Below, piece by piece: positions 31,801-44,895 of a DNA stretch of 64,000 nucleotides. The stretch lies in contig OX104134.1 of the NCBI GenBank assembly GCA_944470555.2, forward strand, positions 99,132,701 through 99,196,700, read 5' to 3'. Numbering within the stretch: position 1 is the first letter of the stretch; the number at the start of each line of letters is the position of its first letter. The notes beneath the pieces are model-generated. The model made no database searches, was not told where the DNA came from, and worked only from the letters and a program-made list of their open reading frames with translations. Position numbers and translations under genes: made by a program. The stretch comes from Heterobilharzia americana. Lineage: Eukaryota; Platyhelminthes; Trematoda; Strigeidida; Schistosomatidae.

Positions 31801-34800
31801 TTCCTGTAATTTCAAATTGGAGCTATCAAACCAAACCTGTCGTGCAGAAGGAAATGATAACTAGTTTACGCCTACCATGGTAGTGATCACAACGTGGTTT
31901 AATTATATCTTCATCTTATCCTCCTTGTTTTATTGGTCCTGGTCTGTTTCGCCTTACCCCGATTACCACTGTTGTTATGATTAATTTTAATATACACATG
32001 TTTTTCTTATGGTGCTTAGCCCTACAGTATTATTATGAGTCTTAACTGATCACTAACTTCTCCGTTCTGTAATCCATCTACTCTACGCTTCTGCATTACT
32101 ATATAACCTGCGAAAATTGTTCATCTTCATATTGCTACGCTTTAGTAAATTTCGTAATTTATGTTATGCACGTATGCCTGGTTTTCTGCATTGCTTCATG
32201 GTACAGAAAATCAACTACATAAACTATCCATCTGACAGGTTCTAATAAGACTTATGATTTTATTACTGTTCCTTTTACATTCCTTGCTTATTTTAAAAAT
32301 ATATCGGGAAAAAGATGTTTTGAACCTTTATTAACTCTCAGTAAGTATAAGTCACTGGCAACTGTTACTAGCCTCGCTCTTTCCGTCTACAGCTGCGCTG
32401 CTTCATTACGAAGACTACCAGTTTACATCTATACAGCTTTCGGCTTCAGAGTCAGCTGGAACTCGGCTTAATACACCATTCAGTTGGGTTAAGCTTGCGG
32501 AAATTCACAAACTTGCTAATCTTTGGATGTACGTTGGTCTTTATAACTGTTTACATATGAGGCCGAATGCTAAGCCACGACTCGTCAGGAAAAGAATTAC
32601 TGTCTTGCTGAGATAAACGCTCACTTTTTTCGTCTCCAAATATATGTCTGTAGTTTTGATGTCAGTTGGGAGTACATACATCTATTTGTTGTTTCTACAC
32701 GCATCAAGGGGCAAATAAACACGTCCCCCTAATTTGCCAGGTACCCCAAAAACGGCAACAACTTTCTAACAGTCCACCACAGTGATGACCGATAGCGGTG
32801 TGAACTGTATGCCTACCGTCAATGTGATGTCAACAGATGCCAAGTGAGACAATCTATCTCCTTATACTTGAAGCCAGAACAATCTCAGATGTTGCTAATT
32901 TGTTAGGATGAAATTTTTCAAGATTTCCTCAGATGCGTTTCCGATCAGATCAACTTCCCTGTGTGAGCTTTGAAGACACCCATTAGGGTGAATATATCTG
33001 AACTCCCGCTTTACTAAGCGAGTGATAGCTCCCGTTAAAACTCGTCCTACATATTGTCCGAACCGCAGTCGGTGAGAGTAGTGGTGACAACAAACACATG
33101 GGCATCGACGATTTTGACACTGCTGCGGATTTCTAAATATTTAGTTAGTAGGACAGAACACGGACAGTCACTAACTGGTAGGCAATCTAGAAGCATGCTT
33201 TGTCCTCAGAGTTTTAAATGCTATCGGCATATCAATGGATTCACTTACTAGCCGTCGAATCATCTTTAACCAACATCCAAACTACTAAAGTTTGGGGTCT
33301 GAAAACATCGCTAATTCCTGATAGGCCGCATTTTAATAGTAAGTAGACAACGCAGTCGATAAACCCTAAAAGGTGTAATTCGGCAAATATGTAACTGTCC
33401 CAGTTGCCAAGTGACTGAAAGAATATCATAACTAGCTGCATGATGAGTGTAGGCAGCAGACAGTTAGTAACTTGAATGACCCAGTAATTTTACTAGTATG
33501 ACTGCCTGGGCAATGGGTGACCGTTAGGGACCAACGGAAATTATGGGTAGCACTAGGAAGTTAGTGAGTCGTTTTGTCGTGACTGCAATTTTAAAGGCGG
33601 ACAACTTGGTTGTGTAACTTTCATCATTCTTCTAGAAAAAATAGCTTCAATATACAGTGAGTTATCAAGATATCTCAGTGAGTGATTCAGTAACTTGTCC
33701 TGACGAAGTGGCACGTCAGTTCTATTGTCCTGTATGTAAAGTATGAATGAGCGCTTCGACAGTTTCATATCTCATCAAATCATAAGGAATTATGACAGGC
33801 TACTTACACTTTGATCGTTTTTACACACGAAATATTACGTTGACACTACATCTTAAGATGAGCCTTTAGTCATATTTCGTGTCCCATGACTCCAAAACCA
33901 CCTTGAATATGTGCAATAACATGAAATAAGTACAAACGCTTTCTAGATTACAATATAAAGGTGTTTGTCAAGTAACTTCATAAAGTAACTCCGCTTACGA
34001 TGCAGTCATGCTGTTGCGCACACTTGGGAGTTAAGCGCTCCGTCAGTAACTCCAAACTCGATGTCCAATATCTGCTTTACCCCTTTGGACAGCAAAGAGC
34101 GATAGAAATGAAAATGACCTTGGAGAGTTATGGTGAGGACAACAGAAACAGAAATGTTGTTGGTATTTAAGATGGGACAGTAACTAGTGAGGTGAACAGT
34201 CTCATAAACTGACGTAATAAAAGGGCCGTTTTAAAAGCTTAAATGATGGAGTCGCTTCCATGTTAACAGCAACAATAAGAGGGGATCTGTCTGAAAGTAA
34301 CAAAAAAGGTTGAACTGATGTTGTGTGGCTAAACTGCGTCGGCCTAATCCGTATAATTTTGGGAATTATTACCGGAAATTTCCGTGACTGAACATGTCTC
34401 TCACTGGGGGGTTGACGGTAAGGCACACTATATTTTTACAAATTAGTTTATATTGGGTGACCGATCTGAATGTTCTAAGCCCTCTTGGGCTAGATCTAGA
34501 AGCTTTCCCTTGCTGAAATTGCGCTGACCTACTCGATCTAAATGTCAGATAAGATCCATTGAAGGACATAATCCCTCAGACTGTAAAAAATAACACTCTT
34601 CTGATTCCAAAAATAACTAACAAGTTCTAATCCTCCTGACTACAACCAAGCACTCGCAAAGTTATGCGGCGTAAGCGGTAGTCTTGGAATCGATTGAAGA
34701 TCACCAATAGCTCTATATACTGGCTAAATTACGAGGACATCCATAACAGATGTGCAACAAGAATCGGAAATGACAGAAGAAACCACCAGACACAACAGTG

Positions 34801-34879
34801 TAGAACCCTGGAGGAGGATCATGGGATACTATACTCGTTGATGAAGCAGAAGAGTAACAGTTCACTTGGTGTCTGTCTT
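31801..34879. other. Unassigned AT-rich sequence
   Basis: About 3 kb without a recognisable coding or repeat signature on either strand. All open frames are under 75 codons and lack motifs. It may hold host intergenic DNA or very old repeats. Confidence 0.4.
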
Positions 34880-36240
34880 CCCAATATGTTAAAGTGGAAA
34901 CACACTACTTGGTTCTAACTACAGACCGACCTCCTTGATCTTCTCAGTTGCGAAGGTCGTGGAGAGAGTAATAAATGACTCATTTTGTGGTCCATCTTAA
35001 AATACTGTCAACATGGCTTGTACCTGGAAGGTCATGTAGCACCAACTTGTTGATAGCTTGAAATAGCTGAACTGTCTTTTGTGCGCAGAAAAGGCCCATT
35101 CACATCGGTTCACTTGACTTCTCTAAGGCCTTTGGCAGAGTTAACCGTGACATCCTGTGTAAGAAACTTCGGCCTATGGGTTTACGCTGAAATTACTCAT
35201 TTGGCTTGGAGATTTTCTTTGCCCCGGGTTGCAGTCAAGTTGGCTCCTCTGTATCTGATTGGACCCCGATGCTGAGAGGTGTTCCTCAAAGTCCTATCCT
35301 GGCCCGACTATTGTTTCTTGCTTTTATCAATGAACTACCGGGGGCCCCGATTCTCGTTCACTATTATATGCCGACGGTCTGAAGATTTGGAAGGAAGAAC
35401 AGGTGCTAACGGATATTTCGGTCTTCCAGAAGGACCTTACGAAAGTCCTCAACTGGACTACAGAAAACGTGCTTCCACTCAACTCGAAGAAGTGTAGGAT
35501 AATGACTGTTTGCAAATGCAAAAGCACACCCAGTTCTTTCTTTCTGAGTGAAATAAGTATCTGTCACTCCAGCGTAGAACAAGATCTGGGAGTTACGTTA
35601 AGCGAAACGCTGGGAGCTTCAATCCTTTTCGGCTTGCGGCCAGCAGCGCCTGTAAAATCTTGGGGTTTCTTTTGCGAACTTTATGGGGTCTAACCCCCTC
35701 TCTTTCCACCACGGTGTGTGCTCTGCATATCCCCCTGATCTAGGGAAAAATTCGCTTGTGACGTCCCCATGCTTAAAGAAGGACACAGCATCCTAGGACA
35801 GGTAAAGAGATGACAAAGAAAGTAATTGGGTTACTGTACAAACCTTACCCAGACCGTTTAGTTTCTCGTAAGCTGCATCCGGTACAATACTGCAGGACCA
35901 GAGGGGATATGATCATGATGTACCACATCGCCCATAATCCCCTTCACCCAAACGGATCCCTCCTAAGCTTTAGTCGGAAACGCCACGTGAGGGGTCACTC
36001 GTCAAGAACAGAGCATGAGAGAGCATGTACAAAGATCCGTGCTGACCCGTTTACAGCTAGAGTTTGTAAACTGTGGAACTCCCCTCCTTCAGAAGCTGTT
36101 ACAGCCCGTCCCCTGATACTTTCAAAAGGAAGTTAGACGCACATTTTGAGTCCTAAAGCACTGAAGGGCTGTACTCGAGAGGCTTTCCGTCATCTTCAGA
36201 CCAGGAGCAGCGATACCGCCTTCAGACCAGAATAATTAAT
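34880..36240 (+). pseudogene. CR1/Jockey-like reverse transcriptase remnant
   Basis: Plus-strand pieces in order: NYRPTSLISSVAKVVERVIND (about 34918-34980); a degraded SKAFDRVNRD equivalent (35115-35150); GVPQ-S-L-like and INELPG equivalents in shifted frames (35275-35345); YADGLKIWKE where the family has YADD (about 35365-35400); then ADL-type thumb (LTKVLNWTTENVLPLNSKKC, 35420-35500) and a C-terminal block (RVCKLWNSPPSEAV, 36055-36100). This matches the 3' half of CR1-like elements such as schistosome SR1. It has multiple frameshifts and a changed catalytic motif, so it is inactive. Confidence 0.72.
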
Positions 36241-38575
36241 GATCGATTATCTCCATCCCTTCAGGTTTTTCGGAACCAGGGGGATAACTGTGACCATTTG
36301 AAACCCAGAACGTACTCCATTAAGACAGACGTAGAACCCAAGGGACTGTCGTTCACTAACTCTACAACTCCTAGTTTGAAGTTTTACCAACTGGATGAAC
36401 CCAATCAACATGTCACTTCGTGGGTGTTCAACATTTTCTTGAAGCTATCAGCAAATGAAACAGGGACCATCTCGGCAAGTGATGCACTTTAGCGACCACA
36501 GCCTCTGAGAGGTATGAAGTGTAGTCGCACACGAATTTTTCTCCTTGATGGATGATTCTGTTGGTCATTTCACGCAATAGCAACTATCTGGCAATCTTAC
36601 ACTGCTCTGCTGACCTTGGTGAATTAAGCCCTTGAAAGCCGTTACGAAATTACCAAAAATGTAAGCAACTAGACCCTTTACCCTGCCCTAGCGTGGCTTT
36701 CGATAGGTCCCTAAAGCACACTGTGGGTCGTCTCTGAACTTTTATCAGCAGGTTTTCATTCCTTCTCGGGTGATATTTTAACTAATACTACACACAGTTC
36801 AACTGAGGCCGGCCTTACCTTGAGTTTCGCAACACGACGCCAAGAACGGGCTTCAAGAAAATAAACATTTGATCGTGGCTTCTGCGTTTCAGTGACAAGT
36901 TTTTGCGTTGATAAATAGGCCAGTCGTAACACCTTTCAAGCTGTTAGTTAGGATAAGAAACACTGTTTTATCATCATTCCGTCACGGTTATGGCTTAACC
37001 AGAAAATCTGGTCGTTTTATCTGTTCATAAAAAGTAAGTAGTAATGTCTTTTCGGCATTTTATTCTTCCGGAAGACGTACAGTAGACCGTCGACTTGAAC
37101 ATCACCTTAGTGGCTTCGGATGGTTGGTGACAGAACAGAAAAGGCTTTCTCTCGATTGGCTTCTGTGACTAGCTGCAGCAAAACATGGGTTACTGTGCCT
37201 GGGGACGGGCCGATAATAATTTACTTCATAGCCTTCCTCTGAGACCTCAAGCAAACATCCAGTTTGTATTTGAAAAGCTATAATGATGTAGCCTGAATAA
37301 CGTTTCAGGGATTGTTCTCACGCTGACTTGACAGATGCAGCGGTCAGTCACCAATTAGTGGTACTTGCAATATACCCACTAATACGAGACTCAGGAAGAA
37401 CACAATAGCGTAGTCAGATGGAACAGCATGCTTGCGAGGTAGTGCAAAAATGCCAATGCGTTCCAATTAACTGGCTGGAGAGTCGATTAAGAGCACAGCA
37501 ACGTGACACGATAGCCTGCTGGATAGCGTTGATACTTGACCATGTGCCATCAGCTCAGCAAGTTCATTCAAATTATGAAAGTTGGCATCGATGTTGAATC
37601 GCGTCAAACCCTAGGCTACTGATTCTGGAGAAGTATGTAGTACTTCAGATCACTCCCCCCCCCTAGTGGGTTCGTGAGGACCCTAAGACAATACCAGCCG
37701 GAGGTAAAAACTCAGTGGCTTCACCACTGATAAAACTCTTCGGATGGGCTGGCCGCGAAAAGTGGACTTCGGTCGTCTAAACTTATTCTAGAGTGTCATG
37801 GAGAGAGAAAAAATTGCGTAGAATACATCGAATTCTCCGTTGATCACGATCCCTAGTTTTTTGATGTTCCGTTCAGTTCTCGTTGCACCTGGAGTATTAA
37901 CAAAAATCGTTAATGCCACGAAAAGATTTGCAAAAGTGGGAAACGCTTGCAACTAAACAAAACTATCTAAAATAGATTTTATACTTAATCCCATTTTGCT
38001 TTTGATTACGTGGTAGTAAAAAGTTGACACAAAGAGGTGAAATGACGGAAACCTTTATTGTTCCCAGTAAAAAGATAATGGTGCCTGGAAAAAATTTGAA
38101 TTTAAAAATGGTCGGCACATTTTAACCTGCACCACCTAGCTGAATATGTCTTTAGGTAACCCAGTAACCTAACAACTAGACCTGATCGTGTTTTTGTTGC
38201 GCAGATGGTTGTTACCAGGCAAGTAGTCAAGAATTTCGACAATTGGGCTGTCCACCTGTCACCTAAGGTGAGCTCAGACGTCGCCTATGATGGGGCTGCC
38301 CTCGAAGTAAGCTGGTTTCAAACTATCGATACCAACAGTATCTTCATATCGCTTTTGCTCAGGTGTATAGAATTTCTCGTGCCACTTGATCACTCTGAAT
38401 CGTCCATTTTAAGGTGGTTCGAGTGGTCGACATACGGCACATGATGTCTTTGTGAAACTGGGTGAATGGAGGCGTCAGTTATTTGGGGCCGAACGGGAGT
38501 AGGCCTAGCTGAGCGCATTGTGCTTGTAAGCCTATTCATGTAGGATGTTCAGCGAAAAACATGTGTGAAAAGTGA
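36241..38575. other. Unassigned sequence
   Basis: No element or gene signature seen. The longest frames (36298-36492 and 38205-38444, plus) show no recognisable domain. Confidence 0.4.
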
Positions 38576-38579
38576 AGGG

Positions 38580-40770
38580 GAGGGGAACCCACTTGGTAGC
38601 CCCGTAGACGAGGTCTGCAGAGGTGCATCCAGCATCAGCTTTCAATGCGTTGCGGATACCCTGTAGGACTAGAGGCAGAGCCTCGGTCCACTGTGGTATG
38701 TTTGCAGCTGAAAGGGAAGCTTTCGGCTTTCGATGAAGCTGTTCCGCCGTACCGTTTGCTCTTGGATGGTAGGCTGTCGTTTGAAACCTAGTGCAACCTA
38801 AGAGTGTGATTAAAGCGTGAAATTATTCACACTCCAGTTGGCGCCCACGGTCGGTTGTTATGAAGGGTGGACATCAGAAGTTTATGATCTATCTTTCTAC
38901 GAAAACACAAGCGACAGTTTCGGCAGTAATTTCGTTAATAGGCACTTCTTCTGGCTATCTCGGTACACGACCAACGCAGGTGAAAAGGTATATGCATTAG
39001 TTAGATTCCGGTAGAGGTCCTACAATATCTATGTGAAAGTGGCCAAAACGCAGGCCTGGGGCTAGAAAAGATCCTAAAGGGCCTTTCGTGCGTCACGTGA
39101 CTTTGCACTTGTGACACGCTAAACACGACTGGGTCCACTGATTAACGTCCTTTTTAGTCCTGACCGGTAGGAAAGTTGCACAATAAGCTTAATGGTGGCT
39201 AGTAGAGCTGGGTGGCATAGTTTGTGCGACGCATTGAAGACGCTGCGTTGACATCCCTCCGGCACCGCAAGCCGTAGTTGGATACGTCGCACAAAGTTGC
39301 ACCCTTTTCCGGCCCCGCTGGACACAACTGTAGCTTGAGAGCCGTTGACGACAACTCATGGTCCAGATCAAGATCTTTTTGATACCAAGCTAGTTCAACA
39401 AGATCAACACCTTCGAAGCAGTTTATTCGGGCTATTCGAGATAGTGCGTTGGCCACTGAGTTGTTTGCTCCAGATATGTGGCAGATATTCGGTGTGAACT
39501 AAGCAATGTAATCCAGATGTCGCCACTCACTCTGAGAGTACTTATCAGACGCTGAGCGAAGAAAGAAAGTTAGCGGTTTGTGGTTTGCGAGAACGATGAA
39601 GTCACGACCTTCAGCCGAGTATCGAGAATTGCGCACAAACCAGTACATAGCTGCGAGTTTCTTGCCAAGTGTACTGTACCCTGTTTCCACCTCCTGGGGC
39701 CGCCTCGAGAAAATGGCCAAAGGCTGCCGCAGGTTGTCAGTCAGCTGTTACAAACTGTTCTGACCGCTGAGTCAGATGCATCGACGGTAACGCCCAAATA
39801 TGCATTAGGTGTGTGATGCATGAGCACGGTTGCGTTAGAAATGGCTTCCTTGACCTTAGGGAAAGCAAGTCTAGCCACATTGTCCAGTGTCCCGCACCTT
39901 GTAGCCCATCGAAGTACATCTGTGGATAGTCTCATAACAGATGCACAGTTGGGAATGAACCTTCGATAATAACTTATCAGTCCATCGAAGGTGTGAAGCT
40001 GCTTCACAGTGATCGGCCCTGGATATTTCATGGTAGTCACCACTTTGCCGGTCACTGGGCGCATACTTTTGTCCTCAATAGTAAGCGCAAGGAGGCCGAA
40101 TGGTTCAACTCCTACTTCACACCACTGCAAGTTGGATGTGGTTCCATGCTTTCTCAGTCTGCTGAATACGAGGTCCAAATGTTTAAGGTGAGCTTCCTTA
40201 TCTGCCTTCGCGATGAGACAGTCATCGATGTAGACGTGGACAAAATCGAAACCGCGGAAGACATCATTCATAAAGCTTTGGAATGTTTGCGCTGCATTCC
40301 GAAGATAAGAAGACACGCGGGGAATTCGGAAGTTCAAAAGGAGTAATAATGGCTGTTTCCGTGATATCTTCTGCTGCCACGGGTATCTGATTGTACGCTT
40401 TGACCGGGTCGATTTGAAGAATATTTTCATTCCGCATAGCGTCGCTGTCGAGTCGTAGACATGAGGCATTGCGAAACAATCTGTTGTTGTTTTGGAGTCA
40501 AGCCTTCGGTAATCACCGGCTGCACACCACTCGTTGCTGTCCTCATTGGGTTTACTAACGCTATTCTCCATGAAATTTCGTATACTAGGCCCTCTTATCG
40601 TACAAGGAGACATCTGACACACCTGCATAAGCCTTTCGTACGGGACGTTGGGGAGACTTCCAAAAGTTATCATCTCAAACTAAGGGCACGTTCTACCCTA
40701 CCCTACATGGCGATCAAAAATAGGAGTTCTGCACTACGCGATATCACGAAGCATATTTTGTCAAGTACTT
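38580..40770 (-). pseudogene. Ty3/Gypsy-type LTR retrotransposon pol remnant
   Basis: Minus-strand order, in shifting frames: RT entry (about 40540-40480, GDYRRLDSKTT); the VKAYNQIPVA and TPFEL motif (40400-40330); RT core with LRNAAQTFQSFMND and VYIDDCLIA, the catalytic pair at 40235-40221; connection; RNase H with VTVDASDSA (about 39770) and DFIVLANHKPLTFFLRS (39605-39560); a HLDYIA block; chromodomain-free integrase with HIDIVGPLP-like sequence (near 39020); the TTAYHPRANGTAEQ segment (about 38780-38740); and LGCT-like sequence near 38610. At least six frame breaks. No LTRs or gag were found, so this is an internal fragment. Confidence 0.8.
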
Positions 40771-41320
40771 GATGAAGAAAAACATACAACGAGCGCCATA
40801 GCAAAGAAAGTTAAATAAGAATAAACGTGGAAACAGGAAACACCCCACGTCAGAATTCTTGCCTCTTTCTCTGCCTACTGCAGTGTTTCTGTTTTTTTCT
40901 GGTTGTGGAAAGACAATTAACTTCTAAGTGTTGGCTTGGCCGCCACTGAAGATCGGTTATTTGAGGAACAGATCTCCGACGAAACCACTCTCCATGGAGG
41001 GTAGTCAGCGTTACTGCGTTCACAACACTTGACTACGACAAACAGAAACAGAAAGCATTCATCAAGCTACAGCTTCATAATTACCAAAGCCTAGGACTTA
41101 TTCATCATGAAGGTGGCCAGAAAATTCTAACACTTAGTGAACACATGGCTGTCACGACCTGTGAAAGCAGTGGACAAGATGTCCCTGAAGTCCGCTTGAT
41201 GCGTTCAAACACATCTATTGCTTTTGGGTGCCGGAGTTGGAAAAATGAAGGTATTTGGCCCTCAGTCTTAATATCCAGCAAAGATATGAGTCTTCTATGT
41301 GAAATAGTATAAGGGCACAT
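40771..41320. other. Unassigned sequence
   Basis: Between the Gypsy pol remnant and the RTE-B fragment. No signature seen. Confidence 0.4.
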
Positions 41321-41695
41321 GAATTTGGAGAGCCTATTTCCATTCCATCTGCTCTCGCAGACTCCTGACACTTCAATGCAATACTTTGTCATCTCATCTG
41401 CAATCTGTGAAGCCTTGCCAGCTTCAAACGTCGTGAGGACATTACACGTCTCCATTCTTACTTTCGCCTTCATCGAGAGAAGACGCATCGGCCAATTGGT
41501 TTTTCGAAGGCTTTCACCAACCGGTTTCATTTCGTCCCTCCGGTTCCGGCAGGGAATAAGTTTATGTTTTATACTTCCTCTGTGCTCCGAAGTTTCTCAA
41601 GCGATGGATTGATTTGAGAGGTAGGGTAGCTAGCCCATGTTCAACCTTCCCTCTATCCCGGGCTTAGGACCGGCTAGTAACCAGTGAACTAGTAG
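41321..41695 (-). mobile_element. RTE-B fragment B4, 5' end only
   Basis: The minus-strand sequence starts with the B-type 5' block (GGACCGGCTAGTAACCAG on the plus strand at 41668-41685) and reads leader, then METCNVLTTFEAGKASQIADEM and VCESRWNGNRLSK. It stops at about 41321, in the first third of the endonuclease. It lacks the entire 3' part, which is the opposite of the usual 5' truncation, so it was probably cut by a later deletion or rearrangement. The V/GTWNVRT motif is altered to CNVLTT. Confidence 0.82.
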
Positions 41696-42279
41696 ACTAC
41701 GTGTTCCTCAGATAACCCGGTCAAGCCCTTAGTTGAGTAGGTGAAATTAACAACTGGCCAGCATCCATGTTTCATAGCTCAGCCAGTAGTCCGAAGATCA
41801 CTGGTCGGATCCTCCTGCAACCTGGGTTTCATTTCATCTTCAGTCACCGCTCGGCATCAGCCGTCTTGCACCAGGACGATGGCGCAGCTAAACCTAATCC
41901 GTGGAAAGCGGATATGGAAGCTATAACTTGGCTCCATCCTTAGAAGTCCCATTTGAGACTGCATGTGACCCCTTAAATGGTCATACGCACGAGCTACCCA
42001 ACCATACATTTCTAATGCTGTATTGAAGGGTTCGAAACACCGTCTTCTGAGGACAAACCGCGAAGTCCAAAGCTTGGAGTCCTGCCATCCGCCTGGCACC
42101 CCCAACGCGAAAATGTATTACAAAGAAGCCCCAAATAAATGTATTGTTACTGTCCACCGGTCTCAAATATGCCTTGAAAAATGTCTTGTCTAGACTTAAG
42201 TGCAACACCCCAAGAGGTTATTTCCCTACTCAGACTGCAAGACTAAGATGTTTCGTGGCAATCCCGCCTGATCAAAGAG
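41696..42279. other. Unassigned sequence
   Basis: No clear gene. A tRNA-like AGCTCAG at about 41776 is not followed by a convincing B box. Confidence 0.35.
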
Positions 42280-43000
42280 ACAGAAACCCATAACTTAGTT
42301 GAGGACGATAAGGAAAAGGTAGAAGCCATGACTGGATGTTTTTTCATGGGCACTAATTCAACAGTAGGAGTATCGACAGCCGGTGTATAAGCTCCGACTG
42401 CGACGACTTATTTCGCACGTCGAGTACTGTCGGTGTAAAAAGCCAACGGAACCGGATAAGCTGCACCCAAGGCTGCCCAGATAACTCGCACTCTGTGTAT
42501 CCGCACAACTAACTATTATATTTAAATTGTCCCTCGGCGAAGGTATACTCCCCTATGACTGGAAGGACACCATATGAAAACCTATCTGCCGGGCATGTTC
42601 TTCACAGCACCCACCAATAACTTTGGCCCAAACCGTGGTAAAATTCCCAGAACGGGTAATAAGGAAAGCCATTAAAGTTCACCTATAGAGTAACACTTTT
42701 TTGTCTCTCACTCACAACATGGCTTTCGTAGAATTTTCACCTGCCTGACACACCCCGTCGCATTCATAGAAAGTTGGGCTAGGTCTAAAAGGGATGGGAT
42801 CCCCATAGATGTCAATTTGGTATACCTTAGTGACCTGTTCGATAAAATTCCTTGGAGTATACCAACCTGCTGATGCAAAAAACTGGAGAGAAATTAGGGG
42901 GCAGAAATGTACGGGCGCTTCTGACAGACATAAGCAGCTTATCTACCTGGTTAGAGGAATGTGAATGAAAACATTTGAATAGATATTCACTTGGATTACA
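42280..43000 (+). pseudogene. CR1-like reverse transcriptase N-terminal remnant
   Basis: The plus-strand translation gives NLVEDDKEKVEAMTGCFF (about 42295-42350), then FKLSLGEGILPYDWKD (42520-42570), FPERVIRKAIKVHL (42647-42690), and VYLSDLFDKIPW (42820-42856), the counterpart of a VYLDFSKAFDKVPH motif. Order and spacing fit the RT fingers and palm start of CR1-like elements. Stops are frequent. It is not clearly continuous with the possible 3' piece near 44.4 kb. Confidence 0.68.
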
Positions 43001-44380
43001 TGAGTGTGTGGAAACTTACAGATTCTCGAAATCTTTAGTGTGGGTTCTTTTGGTCTCCGAAGTTATGAGCATAAAAATTCATAGTAAAATGGAAGTTTAT
43101 TTAGCGTGACAGGGCATTACGAAGACAAATCAAACATGTCGACTGCTTGTAACGGACATTTGGAATTTTGAGCGACCTTGGTGCCACTAATGGTGAAAAA
43201 GGAAAGTATGACTGAAGACGACCTAAACTTTAACACTGCATTTGCTAAGGAGTGGCATTTTCTTGTTCATCTCATAACCTGTGTAATCTCCTGGTGTTTT
43301 CAACCGAATTTAATGACCTTCCATCAGTACCATTCAAGTCCCGTATGACCTTGTGGGCTTTTCAACACATATCAATGTGTTGATGCCTGTAACCTGGCTT
43401 CTCTCATGTTAAATTACCGGTATGAGAACAAAATATTCACTTATTTATTATTTAATGCCTGCCAACGCAGGTAAATGTGTAAGCAAGCACATGGAGCACA
43501 CAGAGAGCAGCAACCACGATATTGGTGGGACTTCTATGCCCTCATTCCTAACCTACGATGACCCACGAGTCACGGTTAGTTATGATTTGAAGGCCACGGT
43601 GCACTGTCACTTGGTCGCATCTCAGTGCTTTATAACACTGGGCGTTGTGTAGAGACCCTACGAAAACTCTGCACAGACGGTATATCTGTGTGTAAGGGAC
43701 GACTACGACCTTCTGGATAGGGTTCCGAAGGTGGCCACTCATATGGCCCCTGTATTGGCCCTCCGGACCCATGGGGTCGGGTTAAGGAGATGAACCTGAA
43801 TTCCTATACAACTACCGAACCACCCATTATGACTGGTCATTATTCATACAGTTTTATTTTCGGCTTGCCATACAAGAGGCGCTCATCAAATTTTTAGTAC
43901 CACGATACTTTTCAGGTTGAAGAAGTGTTTGGTCTCGTAAAACAATGTCACACTACATGAGAAACGTGAAATGTGACATCAAAGCACACGGATGCATTTA
44001 AAATAACTTAATGCAAAGTTGTAAAAAATACTGGACGAAGTTCAAAGATGACTTCTGACTGCTGATCTAACATCTCACGCTGGATCTGAAGACCAACCGA
44101 ACTTGATGCTTGAAGGCTCCAAAAAGGTGGTTAAAACTCGACTGCCGCGGCGTAAAAGCATGAATGCCATGCCTTCTCAGTTCCAAATATTTACTTCGTC
44201 GCTATTCCATCTCGTTTCTTCAGCTTAGTCATTGTTTGGTCACTGTTCATACAAATATTCTGTTGTTTTGCACCCTGGTACTGATTTGTGACCAAGCCAA
44301 CACATGATTTTGCCACCTACCAGGACGTACATGTCTGTCCTTCCTTCACCAGGTGAATAGGAGCTGTGAACCAAATAACC
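43001..44380. other. Unassigned sequence, possibly decayed CR1-like interior
   Basis: Lies between two possible CR1-like pieces on the same strand, but I could not align its interior with RT motifs. The 76-codon frame at 43422-43652 has no domain signature. Confidence 0.3.
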
Positions 44381-44640
44381 TTGTGCGGCCGTTCTTTCTG
44401 ATAGATTTGAACTTTATTGAGTGCATCTTCGAACAACCATCCAAATATCCCGATGGGAACATTAACTTTGAGACTGTGTTGCCCTGAAGCTACCTGGAGA
44501 AGCCATAGATTAGTGCTAAATCGCAGCCTCAGATTCACTCACCGGACAATTCAAATCTTGAATGGTGCCACTAACAAGTGGAACAATATCACAACTTATT
44601 TCAGTCCAAATCCAGTACATAATACATAGGTAGTACACAT
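44381..44640 (+). pseudogene. Possible CR1-like C-terminal remnant
   Basis: The plus-strand translation includes RSLRFTHRTIQILNGATNKW (about 44512-44571), ending in WNNI, which resembles the FFS-RV--WN-LP terminal block of CR1-like RT proteins. The match is short and could be chance. Confidence 0.35.
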
Positions 44641-44784
44641 CCGCTGATTAGAGGACAACCAAATTTGTCCCGCTGACGCAATTGCAACTGTCATTTTTTC
44701 AAAATGGTCTCCAAGCTCAAGTACCTACTACAGTAGTGCACTTTTGACAATGTTACTTAGTTAGAGGTAATATGCAGGAATTCC

Positions 44785-44895
44785 TAGACCTAGGTTTTAT
44801 GCTTGTTGGAAGTCATCAGCGGGGCATATCAATAAATTAGAGCGAAGCAGGCAAGCTACCACTGAGCTGTTCGGGCCGCGACCAAGCAGCTTGGC
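44785..44895 (-). mobile_element. tRNA-headed SINE with hammerhead-like tail (SM-alpha-like)
   Basis: On the minus strand CAGCTCAGTGGTAGC (44869-44855) is a near-perfect tRNA/pol III A box. About 35 bases on, CTGATGA (44819-44813) is an exact first hammerhead core, followed by CTTCCAACAAGCAT as a stem II region, AAAAC as a degenerate second core, and CTAGGTC as a candidate cleavage triplet context (44794-44787). The B box has decayed. This is the best-preserved CUGAUGA core among the window's SINE copies. Confidence 0.65.

Noticed and set aside
31801..34879. Small open frames as host genes
   Set aside because: All are short, lack motifs and convincing splice sites, and sit in AT-rich DNA where such frames arise by chance.
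41765..41835. tRNA gene or SINE head
   Set aside because: AGCTCAG resembles an A box, but there is no proper B box, cloverleaf or hammerhead partner.
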